From the NCBI GenBank assembly GCA_021808665.1, contig JAKBBA010000007.1:1-64000 (forward strand): DNA of 64,000 nt, in the 5' to 3' direction. The position numbers were made by a program, and so were the translations under genes. Origin of the DNA: Actinomycetes bacterium (GTDB taxonomy: Bacteria > Actinomycetota > Acidimicrobiia > Acidimicrobiales > Palsa-688). The notes under the pieces were generated by a model. It was not told where the DNA came from, searched no databases, and saw nothing but the letters and a program-made list of their open reading frames with translations. Of the stretch, positions 17,023-26,105 are shown piece after piece. Within the stretch, counting starts at the first letter, position 1. Each line of letters opens with the position of its first letter.

Positions 17023-17891
17023 CAGAAACAGCAGTTCCAGGAGGGGCGATGCTGGGGCCCTCTGGGGCGAGCCAGACCGGGATTGGTGGGAACAGCCTCG
17101 CGTTGCGTCCTTACCGTTTTAGGAACGTGGTGGTGTCCGAGTGGACCAAGCTGCGAACGGTGAGGTCAACCTTTTGGACCCTGTTCGTAGGGGCGATCCT
17201 CGGGATCGGGCTCTCCGCCCTCATCTCGGGGGTGTCCGCCAGCCACTACTACAGCGACGTCGTTATACGGGCCACGTGGGACCCTGTAGGCAGGAGCATA
17301 CGACCGCTCCTGCTGGCGCAGCTTGCCTTCGCCGTCCTCGGGGTTCTCACCGTTACAGCCGAGTACTCGACTGGAATGATCCGCACTAGCTTGGCCGCAG
17401 TGCCGAGGCGCTCGATGATGATGACAGCGAAGATGGCCGTCTCAGGGATAGCAACGCTGCTAGTCGGCGAAGTCGTGGCCTTCGCGTCGTTCCTGGTCGG
17501 GCAGGCGCTTATCCACTCGGTGCAGCCGACCGCTCCCTACGCCACCCTCGGCCAGCACAACGTACTTCGAGTTGTGATCGGGGCGGGCTTGTATCTGGCT
17601 TTAGTAGGCCTTCTGGCAAGTGGTTTCGCCGTTCTTTTGCGTCACGCTGCGGCTGGCATCGCAGTTATCGTAGCGATGCTCTTCATCGTTCCTGGCTTGG
17701 CTGCCGCCCTGCCGTCATCGTGGTCGCAACCGATCGAAGAGTACTGGCCGACCAACGCCGGTACCGAGGTCTACTCGTTGAGCCACGGCTCCCACGCTCT
17801 GAGCGCGTGGACAGGACTGGGGGAAATGGCTATCTTCACGGTGGCGGTGGTCGCGGTCGCTTTCTACGTATTGGAACGGCGGGATGCCTGA
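17019..17891 (+). CDS. ABC-2 type transporter permease
   Basis: 290 residues. The motif VSEWTKLRTVRSTFWTLFVG near residue 38 is the hallmark of actinobacterial ABC-2 permeases paired with BcrA-like ATPases. About six membrane segments follow, ending in AIFTVAVVAVAFYVLERRDA. It starts in the stop of the ATPase gene and is followed directly (TGAATG) by the phosphatase gene. Confidence 0.9.
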   Translation: MTETAVPGGAMLGPSGASQTGIGGNSLALRPYRFRNVVVSEWTKLRTVRSTFWTLFVGAILGIGLSALISGVSASHYYSDVVIRATWDPVGRSIRPLLLAQLAFAVLGVLTVTAEYSTGMIRTSLAAVPRRSMMMTAKMAVSGIATLLVGEVVAFASFLVGQALIHSVQPTAPYATLGQHNVLRVVIGAGLYLALVGLLASGFAVLLRHAAAGIAVIVAMLFIVPGLAAALPSSWSQPIEEYWPTNAGTEVYSLSHGSHALSAWTGLGEMAIFTVAVVAVAFYVLERRDA

Positions 17892-18488
17892 ATGGACCCT
17901 TTGGCTGAGATCTGGGTAATGCGCCATGGCCAGACCGAGTGGAGCCGTGACCTCCGCCACACCGGTCGGACGGATGTCGACCTGACGCCGAAGGGCGAGA
18001 TCGAGGCCGCGTCACTAGCAGGATTGCTCGGCGAGGTTAGTCCGGGCTGGGTTTTCGTGAGCCCGATGACTAGGGCCCGGCGTACTGCGGAGCTGGCTGG
18101 TCTAGTCCCATACAAAGTCGACGAGGACCTGCGCGAATGGGACTACGGGGACTTCGAGGGTCTCACGACCGTGGAGATCAGCCGCCAGTTTCCCGGGTGG
18201 TCGATTTGGGACGGACCTTGGCCGGGCGGGGAGACCGCCGACGACGTGGCAGCGCGGGCCGACCGGTTCATTGCCATGGTCCGCTCTGGCTGTGCGGGCA
18301 GTGTGGCAGTGGTCGGCCACGGGCACTTTGGTCGCGTGCTCGCTGCCCGCTGGGTAGGGGCCATGCCGAACGTTGGGCGCTGGCTTGAGTTCGATACGGC
18401 GGCTTGGTCGAAGCTGGGGTGGGACCGTGGCGTCCCAACGCTGACCCACTGGAACGTGCCTGTCGGGCAGGCAGACCCCCAGTTGTGA
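17892..18488 (+). CDS. Histidine phosphatase family protein (phosphoglycerate-mutase-like)
   Basis: 198 residues. The catalytic motif WVMRHGQTEWS, the SPMTRARRTAELAG arginine block, the acid in LREWDYGDFEG and the second histidine in VVGHGHFGRVLAARW are complete, so it should be active as a phosphatase. The HGQTEWS start and GDFEG loop resemble broad-specificity sugar-phosphate or phosphoserine phosphatases rather than glycolytic mutase. It lies with zero spacing after the ABC permease and shares GTGA with the rhomboid gene. Confidence 0.92.
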   Translation: MDPLAEIWVMRHGQTEWSRDLRHTGRTDVDLTPKGEIEAASLAGLLGEVSPGWVFVSPMTRARRTAELAGLVPYKVDEDLREWDYGDFEGLTTVEISRQFPGWSIWDGPWPGGETADDVAARADRFIAMVRSGCAGSVAVVGHGHFGRVLAARWVGAMPNVGRWLEFDTAAWSKLGWDRGVPTLTHWNVPVGQADPQL

Positions 18489-19381
18489 CGGATACTGGAG
18501 GTGGGGGTCCTCACGGTCGAAGCGGTGAATCGCCTGAAGTCCCTTCCTGCTACGCGCACCCCGACATGGCTGCCGGCGCCGTCTGCCGGCGCTGCGGTCG
18601 ACCGATCTGCCCCAACTGCATGAGAGAGGCCCCAGTCGGCTGGCAGTGCCCCTCTTGCGTGCGCGAAGGTGCACGGATATCTCCCAGCGTTCGTTGGCAG
18701 CCGCGCCGGCGCGGCACTCTTGGTGCGACAAAGATCACCCCGCTCGTCGTCGCCGTGATCATTGTAAACGCCGTCGTATACGGCTACGAGGCCGGTCATC
18801 CGGCATTCGAGGAGAGGTTCTGGCTGGTACCTTTCGAGGTTCACTACATGGGGCGCTGGTATCAGCTGATCACGTCGGCCTTCCTTCACGCGAGCGTAGA
18901 GCACATAGCGCTCAACATGATTACTCTCGCTATCGTCGGACCGCCGGTGGAGGTTGCGATAGGGCGACTGCGTTTCGGAGTCGTGTACCTTCTGGCCGCA
19001 TTCGGAGGAGGCGTCGCTTTTTACCTGATGGCGCCCGTCAACGAGGCGGGACTCGGCGCGTCGGGGGCGATCTTCGGGGTGATGGGTGCCTACTACGTGC
19101 TGGCCCGGAACCGGGGTTGGGAAACACAGACCATCACGGTTCTCCTCGTGATCAACCTCGTTTTCTCCTTCTCCGTCCCTGGCATAGCATGGCAAGCGCA
19201 TCTCGGCGGGATCATCGTCGGCGCTGCCACCTGCGCTGGTCTGCTCGCTCGCGGCGGACGCCCTACAGGCATCGGGCCGAGTGGGGTGGCGGTGACCTTG
19301 CAGGCTCTTATCGTCTTAGTTGTTGGCGTGGCCGCTTTGTCGACACTTTCATTGCTGCCCCCCGGTCACGTTCATTTGTGA
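18485..19381 (+). CDS. Rhomboid-family intramembrane serine protease with N-terminal zinc-binding domain
   Basis: 298 residues from the GTG that overlaps the previous stop. The N-terminal part has a B-box-like cysteine pattern, CYAHPDMAAGAVCRRCGRPI then CPNC and CPSC. Six or so membrane helices follow with the rhomboid signatures: FLHASVEHIALNMI, the catalytic serine in GLGASGAIFGVMG and the catalytic histidine in WQAHLGGIIVGA. Rhomboids cleave membrane helices of substrate proteins. The extra zinc domain is common in actinobacterial members. Confidence 0.92.
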   Translation: MTDTGGGGPHGRSGESPEVPSCYAHPDMAAGAVCRRCGRPICPNCMREAPVGWQCPSCVREGARISPSVRWQPRRRGTLGATKITPLVVAVIIVNAVVYGYEAGHPAFEERFWLVPFEVHYMGRWYQLITSAFLHASVEHIALNMITLAIVGPPVEVAIGRLRFGVVYLLAAFGGGVAFYLMAPVNEAGLGASGAIFGVMGAYYVLARNRGWETQTITVLLVINLVFSFSVPGIAWQAHLGGIIVGAATCAGLLARGGRPTGIGPSGVAVTLQALIVLVVGVAALSTLSLLPPGHVHL

Positions 19382-19465
19382 CCCCAGCGGGTCGCCGCCG
19401 TGACAGGCGGCTGCGGCTATGTTGTCGCCGGACGGAGGGGCCAAGAAGCCGGGCAGCCTAGACTG

Positions 19466-20788
19466 ATGTCCATCATGGAACGAGGCGTTGTGATCGTCGG
19501 AGCCGGCCTCGCCGGTCTGGCAGCGGCTCGCTACCTTGTGGAGGCCGGACGCCGCGTGACGGTCGTCGAGGCCTCCGACGCTGTCGGGGGCCGTGTGCGC
19601 ACTGACGTGGTCGAGGGGTTCCGCCTCGATCGAGGTTTCCAAGTAATGAACACCGCCTACCCCGAGGCTAGGAAAGTCCTCGACTTCGACGCGCTCCGTC
19701 TGAGGCGTTTCGACAAGGGCGCGTTAATACGTTTCGACGGGGGCGATCATCGGATCGGCGACCCTATTCGCGACTGGCGTCACCTTCCCGAACTGAGGAA
19801 AAGTGGCCTGCTCGGCCTGAGCGATCTCCTAGCTATCGCGAAGTTGTCGGCCTCTTGTGGTGTCGTACCTGTGGCGTCGCAAATCGGATCGCCTGACATG
19901 ACCAGCGCCGAACTGCTCTGCCGAGCTGGTATCAGTTCCCAGGCGCGAGACAGGTTCCTCGGCCCTTTCCTTTCGGGAGTGCTGCTGGACCCGAAGCTTG
20001 AAACTTCAAGTAGATACCTGAGGCTTGTCTGGCGGTCGTTCGTGCTCGGGTCGATCTCCGTTCCAGAAACTGGAATGCAGGCAATACCGGAACAGCTCGC
20101 AGCGCGCCTTCCCCCGGGATCTCTACGTCTCAGAGCTATCGTCACGTCGGTGGACGCTCGTGGGGTCGTCTTGGCCGGAGGAGAGCGCTTGGACGCCGAG
20201 TCGGTAATCGTGGCCACCGACGCGCTGGCAGGGAACCGGCTTCTCGGGCGCCTGGACTCGACGAAATGGCGGGGCGTGACCACCTTCTACCACTGGCTCG
20301 ACGCGCCGTCGGAGAGGTCACGTCCGCCGGCCTCGGTTTGGGGTCGCGCTTCGGCCAAGGCTGGCATCGGCAACGCTGGCCGACCGTCGAAGGCACTCGA
20401 AGCGGTGCTCCGACTCGACGCTGAGCACCCTGAGCTGATCGCCAACACAGTGCCCATCAGCTCGGTGTCACCTCTGTACGCGCCGCCAGGAAAAGTCCTG
20501 ATCTCGACGAGTGTGGTAGGTGACAGGCGGGGAGAGCCCGGCTTGGAGGAGCGGGTTCGGCATCGGCTAGCAGAACTCTACGGGCTGAGCATAAACGCTA
20601 TTCACTTCCTGCGGGCCTACAGCGTCGACCGGGCGCAGCCGGCTGCTGTCGCCCCGTTCGGACTGCGTAAACCTGTGAAGATCGAGTCCGGGCTCTACGT
20701 CTGTGGGGACTGGCGTGACACCCCTTCGATACAGGGTGCTCTTGTATCGGGACGGCGCGCTGCGCGTGCTGTGTTAGAACGTCGCTAG
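19466..20788 (+). CDS. FAD-dependent oxidoreductase (amine oxidase/phytoene desaturase type)
   Basis: About 440 residues. The dinucleotide fold VVIVGAGLAGLAAARYLVEA with VVEASDAVGGRVRTD is at the start, and the C-terminal FAD motif GLYVCGDWRDTPSIQGALVSG is intact. RLDRGFQVMNTAYPEA follows the N-terminal fold. Relatives are annotated as flavin amine oxidases or protoporphyrinogen oxidase-like enzymes, but the dedicated haem oxidase is at 53770-55140. The start is ATG 19466 or 19475; the open frame to 19400 is not supported. The substrate is not known. Confidence 0.85.
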   Translation: MSIMERGVVIVGAGLAGLAAARYLVEAGRRVTVVEASDAVGGRVRTDVVEGFRLDRGFQVMNTAYPEARKVLDFDALRLRRFDKGALIRFDGGDHRIGDPIRDWRHLPELRKSGLLGLSDLLAIAKLSASCGVVPVASQIGSPDMTSAELLCRAGISSQARDRFLGPFLSGVLLDPKLETSSRYLRLVWRSFVLGSISVPETGMQAIPEQLAARLPPGSLRLRAIVTSVDARGVVLAGGERLDAESVIVATDALAGNRLLGRLDSTKWRGVTTFYHWLDAPSERSRPPASVWGRASAKAGIGNAGRPSKALEAVLRLDAEHPELIANTVPISSVSPLYAPPGKVLISTSVVGDRRGEPGLEERVRHRLAELYGLSINAIHFLRAYSVDRAQPAAVAPFGLRKPVKIESGLYVCGDWRDTPSIQGALVSGRRAARAVLERR

Positions 20789-20828
20789 TCGGAATCGAAG
20801 GGCCGCTCATTTACGTCAGCTGTCGCGG

Positions 20829-21887
20829 TCACAAGGTCGACACCAAACCGGAAGCTGCGCGCAGGCGATCGACGGTCTTGGCGATCGCTATGGTCGACGA
20901 AAGCGGGTGGTGGGCTGGCCTCGAACCAGCAACTATTGACGCGAACTCTTCTACCATCGGAAGGTAAATCTCGCCTCCGCCGGTGTAACGATCCTCGGCT
21001 GTCCCGTGGGCGTCGCTCCACTGGTACCGGGACTGGTCCCAACCGGGCGTGAAGGCTCGCTCTGCGCTAAGAGAAGCGTGTGAGCCTACGAGCTCCAGGC
21101 GTTGGCGTTCGGCTCCCTGGAAGGAGCACTCGAAGCTTGCTAGCAGTCCGTTTTCGAAGCGCATCAACCCGGCGAAGGTCGTATCGACGCCCCTTGCGGT
21201 CGGCTCTGGTTTTGTCCCGGGAGCCAGCACGGCGGTTGCGGAAACGGCGACCGGTTCGCCCCCGCCGAAAGCTAAAAGCGGAGCGATGCAGTAGATACCC
21301 AGATCGTAGAGGACTCCTCCTCCCATCGAAGGGTCCCATCGGTGATTTCCTGGGCGCCCGAGAGTTCCTGCGAAGACGCTGTGAGCTAAGCGGGGCTCCC
21401 CGAGCTCCGCGCCGGCGATGACAGTCGAAATGGCCTGGCTTCGGGGATGGTAGGGGGTCATGTAGGCCTCTAGAAGCACCCGGCCTGACTGGGCGGCCAC
21501 CTCTGCCATAGCAACGGCATCCGACGCGCTAAGTGCGAGGGGCTTTTCGCAGAGCACGTGCTTTCCTGCGCAGAGGCAGGCTTGGACCCATTCCAGGTGC
21601 ATAGAGTTGGGCAGTGGGATGTATACGGCTTCCACGCGGGGGTCGGCGAGGAGGTCCCCGTAAGCGCCATACCAGGTCACCTCGGTTTGCAAGCCGGGTA
21701 CGTCTAGCGTGTCAGGCTTCGAACTGATACTGGCAACCGCAACGACGTCGGCGGTCTCGGATGCCACAAGAGCGGGTATCACAGCCTGTCTTGCGATCAT
21801 CGCGGTTGGAGCCAGAACGCCCCACCTGAGCGCCCTTGACGTCTTAGGCGAGCGCTGGGGGAAGCCAGAGTCTTCTGGGTCGTGCAT
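20829..21887 (-). CDS. Gfo/Idh/MocA-family oxidoreductase
   Basis: 352 residues. The Rossmann start RWGVLAPTAMIARQAVIPAL, the conserved EKPLALSASDAVAMAEVA and GGGVLYDLGIYCIAPLLAFG identify the NAD(P)-dependent sugar dehydrogenase family. The usual GxGxxG is less perfect (GVLAPTAMIA), as in glucose-fructose oxidoreductase or xylose dehydrogenase relatives. Its neighbours do not define a sugar pathway. No clear ribosome-binding site precedes the ATG at 21887. Confidence 0.88.
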   Translation of the reverse strand: MHDPEDSGFPQRSPKTSRALRWGVLAPTAMIARQAVIPALVASETADVVAVASISSKPDTLDVPGLQTEVTWYGAYGDLLADPRVEAVYIPLPNSMHLEWVQACLCAGKHVLCEKPLALSASDAVAMAEVAAQSGRVLLEAYMTPYHPRSQAISTVIAGAELGEPRLAHSVFAGTLGRPGNHRWDPSMGGGVLYDLGIYCIAPLLAFGGGEPVAVSATAVLAPGTKPEPTARGVDTTFAGLMRFENGLLASFECSFQGAERQRLELVGSHASLSAERAFTPGWDQSRYQWSDAHGTAEDRYTGGGEIYLPMVEEFASIVAGSRPAHHPLSSTIAIAKTVDRLRAASGLVSTL

Positions 21888-22020
21888 CCGAGGAGGATAG
21901 CCGCGGACCTGGTAGCTGGCGGGCCAAGCTCAGGTGGACGTCCACAGACAGCTAACAGCCAGTGTTTCCGTGTGGCTGACGTCACCCTTCCAAGTGGAAC
22001 GAGGGCGTCCGCTTATGGCC

Positions 22021-22048
22021 TATAGTGATTTCCGGAGGTTAAACCTCC
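22021..22048 (+). promoter_or_regulatory. Promoter -10 and palindromic operator upstream of the MFS-TetR unit
   Basis: TATAGT (22021-22026) is followed by the perfect palindrome GGAGGTT-A-AACCTCC (22034-22048), about 75 bases before the MFS start. A 15-bp palindrome at the transcription start of an efflux gene that is co-transcribed with a TetR regulator is the standard site for autorepression. The assignment is by position and symmetry; no convincing -35 box was found. Confidence 0.55.
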
Positions 22049-22121
22049 ACTTGTCGGGTTCTCTGACGCTGAGGCCCGGCTAGCACAGTGGGACCTCGCA
22101 AAGAGAAGGGAAAGTGATCAA

Positions 22122-23633
22122 GTGGCACAGGATGCACTCCAAGACACGAGTGGAGCCCCTGATCGGAGCCCATCCTCTCTCGACCGTCGCATGTCCCATC
22201 CCAACCACCGCTGGTTCGTTCTAGCTGTCCTCGCACTGGCGCAACTCATGGTCGTCCTCGACGCAACCGTCGTTACCATCGCCTTGCCGTCGGCCCAGAA
22301 GGCGCTCCACTTCTCGACGGCTGACCGCCAGTGGGTGGTAACTGCGTACTCACTTGCCTTTGGCAGTTTGCTTCTGCTGGGAGGACGGCTGTCGGACCTT
22401 CTTGGCCGTAAGCGGATGTTCGTTTTCGGGCTGATTGGGTTCGCCACGGCTTCGGCCTTGGGGGGTGCATCGACAGGGTTTTTCATGCTGGCGTCAGCCC
22501 GGGCTCTCCAGGGTGCCTTTGGGGCCATGCTCGCGCCTGCGGCGCTGTCGCTCGTGACGACGACGTTCAGCGAGCCGAGGGACCGGGGCAAGGCTTTCGG
22601 CATATACGGAGCAGTGGCTGGCGCCGGGGGGGCCGTGGGATTGCTGCTTGGCGGGGCGCTCACGGAGTACCTAGACTGGCGCTGGTCGCTCTACATAAAC
22701 GACGTTCTGGGAGTTGTCGCGGTCGCTGCGGCCTTGATGCTCCTGCCTCCGTCCGCCCCCGAGCGCGGCGTGAAACTTGACTGGCCTGGTGTCATTTCGG
22801 TGGTCAGCGGGTTGGTCGGCATCGTCTACGGGCTATCCGAGGCCGACACGTCTGGTTGGTCGAGCCCGGTGACCCTGGCCTTCCTCCTGGCGGGCGCAGC
22901 TCTCCTCGGCGTTTTCGTCATGGTGGAGCGGCGGGCGGAGCACCCGCTTTTGCCGCTGAGAGTAGTCCTCGACCGCAATCGCGGGGCAGCTGACCTTGCC
23001 TTTTTAGTATCGGGTATCGGAACATTCGGGGTCTTCTTGTTCCTCACCTACTACGTGCAGTTGACCCTGCACTTCGCACCCTTTAAGGCCGGCCTCGCTT
23101 TCCTGCCGATGGTGGCGGTTCTCGTGGCCACGTCGGCCTACACGAACACGGTCATCTCGATGAAGGTAGGTCCGAGGTGGATCGTCGCTACCGGGATGGC
23201 GGCATCGGCCGCCGGCCTCGTAATCTTCGCCCAGTTGGACGTACACTCGACCTACCTTGCTGGTGTCGTGCCCGGCCTTCTCGTTACCGGTGTGGGCCTC
23301 GGCCTTGTATTCGGGACCTCGTTGAACGCCGCCACGTCCCGAGCGGCGGCACACGACGCAGGGGTGGCGTCTGCACTCGTGAACGTCGGCCAGCAGGTGG
23401 GGGGTTCGATCGGAACCGCCCTGCTTAACACACTTGCCGCGAGTGCGATCAGCTCCTATGTGGCCTCCCACGGTGCTTCTAGCATGGCTGTGGCGGTGAC
23501 GAAGGGAGAGGACCTCGCTTTTTGGGTGGGGGCCGGTATCTTTGCTCTCGGGGCGCTCGTGTCGGCTCTTCTTTTCCAGTCGGGTCGCCTACAGGCATCC
23601 CCAGGCGGCGAGGCTTTCGCGGTCGGTGCCTGA
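22122..23633 (+). CDS. MFS efflux transporter, DHA2 (EmrB/QacA) family
   Basis: 503 residues from GTG 22122 with a GAGAAGGGAAAG leader. Fourteen membrane helices are likely. Motif A is GGRLSDLLGRKRMFVFG, the first helix has MVVLDATVVTIALPSAQKAL (the DHA2 D1-type motif), and motif C-like APAALSLVTTTF is present. These are proton-driven drug exporters. It shares a transcript with the TetR gene that begins 1 base after its stop. Confidence 0.93.
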   Translation: MAQDALQDTSGAPDRSPSSLDRRMSHPNHRWFVLAVLALAQLMVVLDATVVTIALPSAQKALHFSTADRQWVVTAYSLAFGSLLLLGGRLSDLLGRKRMFVFGLIGFATASALGGASTGFFMLASARALQGAFGAMLAPAALSLVTTTFSEPRDRGKAFGIYGAVAGAGGAVGLLLGGALTEYLDWRWSLYINDVLGVVAVAAALMLLPPSAPERGVKLDWPGVISVVSGLVGIVYGLSEADTSGWSSPVTLAFLLAGAALLGVFVMVERRAEHPLLPLRVVLDRNRGAADLAFLVSGIGTFGVFLFLTYYVQLTLHFAPFKAGLAFLPMVAVLVATSAYTNTVISMKVGPRWIVATGMAASAAGLVIFAQLDVHSTYLAGVVPGLLVTGVGLGLVFGTSLNAATSRAAAHDAGVASALVNVGQQVGGSIGTALLNTLAASAISSYVASHGASSMAVAVTKGEDLAFWVGAGIFALGALVSALLFQSGRLQASPGGEAFAVGA

Positions 23634-23634
23634 C

Positions 23635-24297
23635 ATGGAAGAGCCTCGACGCTCGGAGCATCGTCCGCTGCGCAAAGACGCCCGGGAGAACCGTCGGAAG
23701 ATCCTTGACGCGGCCAGCGACGCCATGTCCGAGCTCGGGCTGAGCGTGCCAATGGAAGCTATCGCAGAGCGAGCAGGTGTCGGCGTCGGGACGCTCTACA
23801 GGCGGTTCCCCAGCCGGGCCGAATTGGTGGAAGCGCTCTTCGAGGACCGGATGGAATCGATAGTCGAAGACGCCGAGGCCAGCCTTGACTTCGAGGACGG
23901 CTGGGAGGGTTTTGCGTGGTTCCTAGAGCGGATCATCTCTCGCCAAACCCGTGACCGGGCCCTGGGAGAGCTCTTGATGGGCGACGCCGGAAGGGGCAGG
24001 GTTGCAGCGATACGAGACCGGCTGGGGCCTCTCGCAGACAAGATCGTGGAGCGGGCGAAGCAAGCCGGGCGGCTGCGCCCTGATTTCGACACGACCGACC
24101 TGGTGATGGTCCAGAAGATGGTCTGCGCCGCCGGCGCCGCTGCGGGCGACGTCAAACCGGCAGTTTGGCGGCGGTACCTTACGATCCTGCTGGACGGTCT
24201 AACGACGAGCCGCTCTGGACCGTCTCCTCAGGAGGTGGGGCCCTTGAGCGACGACGAACTCTACCGAACCATGCATTCGGCCCCCGGCCGCCGATGA
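23635..24297 (+). CDS. TetR-family transcriptional regulator
   Basis: 220 residues. The N-terminal DNA-binding domain NRRKILDAASDAMSELGLSV, then AIAERAGVGVGTLYRRFPSR, is a standard TetR helix-turn-helix, and an all-helical ligand domain follows. ATG 23635 lies just after the MFS stop, so it probably represses the mfs-tetR unit through the palindrome at 22034-22048. An inducing drug or metabolite cannot be deduced. Confidence 0.93.
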   Translation: MEEPRRSEHRPLRKDARENRRKILDAASDAMSELGLSVPMEAIAERAGVGVGTLYRRFPSRAELVEALFEDRMESIVEDAEASLDFEDGWEGFAWFLERIISRQTRDRALGELLMGDAGRGRVAAIRDRLGPLADKIVERAKQAGRLRPDFDTTDLVMVQKMVCAAGAAAGDVKPAVWRRYLTILLDGLTTSRSGPSPQEVGPLSDDELYRTMHSAPGRR

Positions 24298-24317
24298 TCC
24301 GGGTTGGTGCGTCGGGT

Positions 24318-26072
24318 CTACGAGCTCAGAAGACCTCGCATCTCTATCACGGAGCCTCCCGTCTCTAGGGATCGTTGGGCTGCGTCGAGAACCGCTACGA
24401 CGTTACGCGCAGCCTCCGGTTGCACCGCTAGGTCCTCTCCTAGAAGCAGGTGGTCAGCCAAGTTAGCGTGGAAGGGGAAACTCAGGGGCGGCGGCAGGGC
24501 GAGCCGGTGCTCGCCGAGACGGGCGGGTCCGTCGTAGGACACGAAGACCATTTCGGCTGGTGCTTCGGCGTGGTGGGCCTCGGAAGAGCGGTAGCCGATA
24601 CCAGGTTCGATGTTTTCGAACACCACGGGCCTGTAGCTACCTACGAGGGTTCCTTTTGTACCCTGAAGGTACAACTTTGGACGGCGAACTGCCGCCACGT
24701 CGCTGTGCACGAACTCCGCCTCCCGCCCGTCCTCCCAGGACAGACGGACCCGGACCTGGTCTTCGTTGGTTACGTCGCGCCATACCCTTTTGTGGCCGGT
24801 GGCGCTGACCTTCAGGGGGTCATCGCCCATCAGCAGCAGGGTCCAGTCGAGGTAGTGGGCGCCCCAGTCGTAGATAGCGCCTCCCGATATCGAGCTTTCG
24901 GAGTGCCAAGCCCGGCAGGGATGATCGAAACCTCCGACGAAGGTCTCCATGTTGAAAAGCTCACCCAGGGCCCCTGACCCCAAAAGTGCCTTGGTCGCAA
25001 GGAAGTCCTGATCCCATCGGCGGTTCTGGTGCACTGTCAGTGCCACCCCGTGGGATCGGGCAACGTCGATCAGGCGATCGGCCTCTGCGGGAGTGAAACA
25101 CATCGGCTTCTCGCAGACTACGTGCTTGCCTGCGCGCAGCAGCGTCTCGGCAAGATCGGCGTGGGTCGACGGCGGGGTAGCTATCACTACGACCGAGATG
25201 TCGGGGTCGCAGGCCAACTCGTTCAGCGCGGTGTACGTCGCCACTCCGGGGAACTGTTCGCTGGCCGCCTTCAGGCGATCAGCGGAGTTGTCACACACCG
25301 CGACGAACTCGAGGCCGTCGGTGGCGGTCGCTCCGAGCCCGTGATGTAGTCCCATACCTCCTAGCGGTCCGTAACCGACTACGGCCATTCCCACGGGAGA
25401 GGTGCGTCCGATGTTGCCGCCAGCCACCCGGGACACGAACCTCAGCAACTCTCCAGACCCGAGGAGGGCGTCGTAACCAAAGGAGCAGGTGATCACCCGC
25501 CCACCACGATGTGGCCGAGCCACGATGGCGGGCCGATCGAGATATGCCACGCTTACCGAGGCGAGGACGTCGCAGTCGGGCTGGGGATCCAGGTCCCTGA
25601 ACTCTCCCCGGACTGCGATCTCCTGGGCGAGCCGGGCCGACCACGGGGCGGCCTGGGCGCTGAGCTTGACGAACCACTCGGACTTCGGGCGCAACTCACC
25701 CAGCGACCGGCAGGCCAACCCCGACACGATCCGAGGGTCGGAGCCAAGCGTGTCGCCCAAGACCACGAGCGTCGCTCCGGTCTTCACGACGGCATCGACC
25801 TCGGCGAACACTCTCTCGCTCATCAGCGTCGAATCCGATACGACGGCCATCACATTCGGAGGGACCGTTCCGTGGCTTGGGTCCACGTGGACAGGATCGG
25901 CTCTCCCAACGAGCGCCCTCATGGCGTCGAAACGATCAAGGCGACACACGATGGCGGCGAGCGGAGAAATTTTCACGACATACATTCTGCACCGCGACCC
26001 AGCGATATCGTGAAACCCCAGGTCGGAGGACGGCCCAGCAAGGCGCATTATCCTTCTTAGGGCGGTGAGCAT
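24318..26072 (-). CDS. ThuA-like domain fused to a Gfo/Idh/MocA oxidoreductase
   Basis: 584 residues. Residues about 30-225 resemble ThuA/glutamine-amidotransferase-like proteins (VMAVVSDSTLMSERVFAEVD, then YLDRPAIVARPHRGGRVITC leading into SFGYDALL). From about 235 a complete sugar dehydrogenase begins: GMAVVGYGPLGGMGLHHG, VVVIATPPSTHADLAETLL, CEKPMCFTPAEADRL and GGAIYDWGAHYLDWTLLLMG. ThuA and Gfo-type proteins often sit side by side in sugar-oxidation loci (thuAB, trehalose); here they are one chain. ATG 26072 has GGCGGAG upstream; ATG 25985 is an alternative start. The substrate is unknown. Confidence 0.82.
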   Translation of the reverse strand: MLTALRRIMRLAGPSSDLGFHDIAGSRCRMYVVKISPLAAIVCRLDRFDAMRALVGRADPVHVDPSHGTVPPNVMAVVSDSTLMSERVFAEVDAVVKTGATLVVLGDTLGSDPRIVSGLACRSLGELRPKSEWFVKLSAQAAPWSARLAQEIAVRGEFRDLDPQPDCDVLASVSVAYLDRPAIVARPHRGGRVITCSFGYDALLGSGELLRFVSRVAGGNIGRTSPVGMAVVGYGPLGGMGLHHGLGATATDGLEFVAVCDNSADRLKAASEQFPGVATYTALNELACDPDISVVVIATPPSTHADLAETLLRAGKHVVCEKPMCFTPAEADRLIDVARSHGVALTVHQNRRWDQDFLATKALLGSGALGELFNMETFVGGFDHPCRAWHSESSISGGAIYDWGAHYLDWTLLLMGDDPLKVSATGHKRVWRDVTNEDQVRVRLSWEDGREAEFVHSDVAAVRRPKLYLQGTKGTLVGSYRPVVFENIEPGIGYRSSEAHHAEAPAEMVFVSYDGPARLGEHRLALPPPLSFPFHANLADHLLLGEDLAVQPEAARNVVAVLDAAQRSLETGGSVIEMRGLLSS

Positions 26073-26090
26073 GAACTCCGCCTAACGTCT

Positions 26091-26096
26091 ATTATA
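26091..26096 (-). promoter_or_regulatory. Possible -10 element between the ThuA-Gfo gene and tRNA-Lys
   Basis: On the minus strand this is TATAAT, about 19 bases before the ThuA-Gfo start. On the plus strand the same AT-rich patch reads TATTATACA about 10 bases before tRNA-Lys. It could serve either or both directions. No clear -35 box is visible. Confidence 0.4.
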
Positions 26097-26105
26097 CAAG
26101 GGCCC

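Noticed and set aside
22118..23752. Several minus-strand frames across the MFS gene
   Set aside because: Arginine- and proline-rich shadows of the transporter, no motifs.
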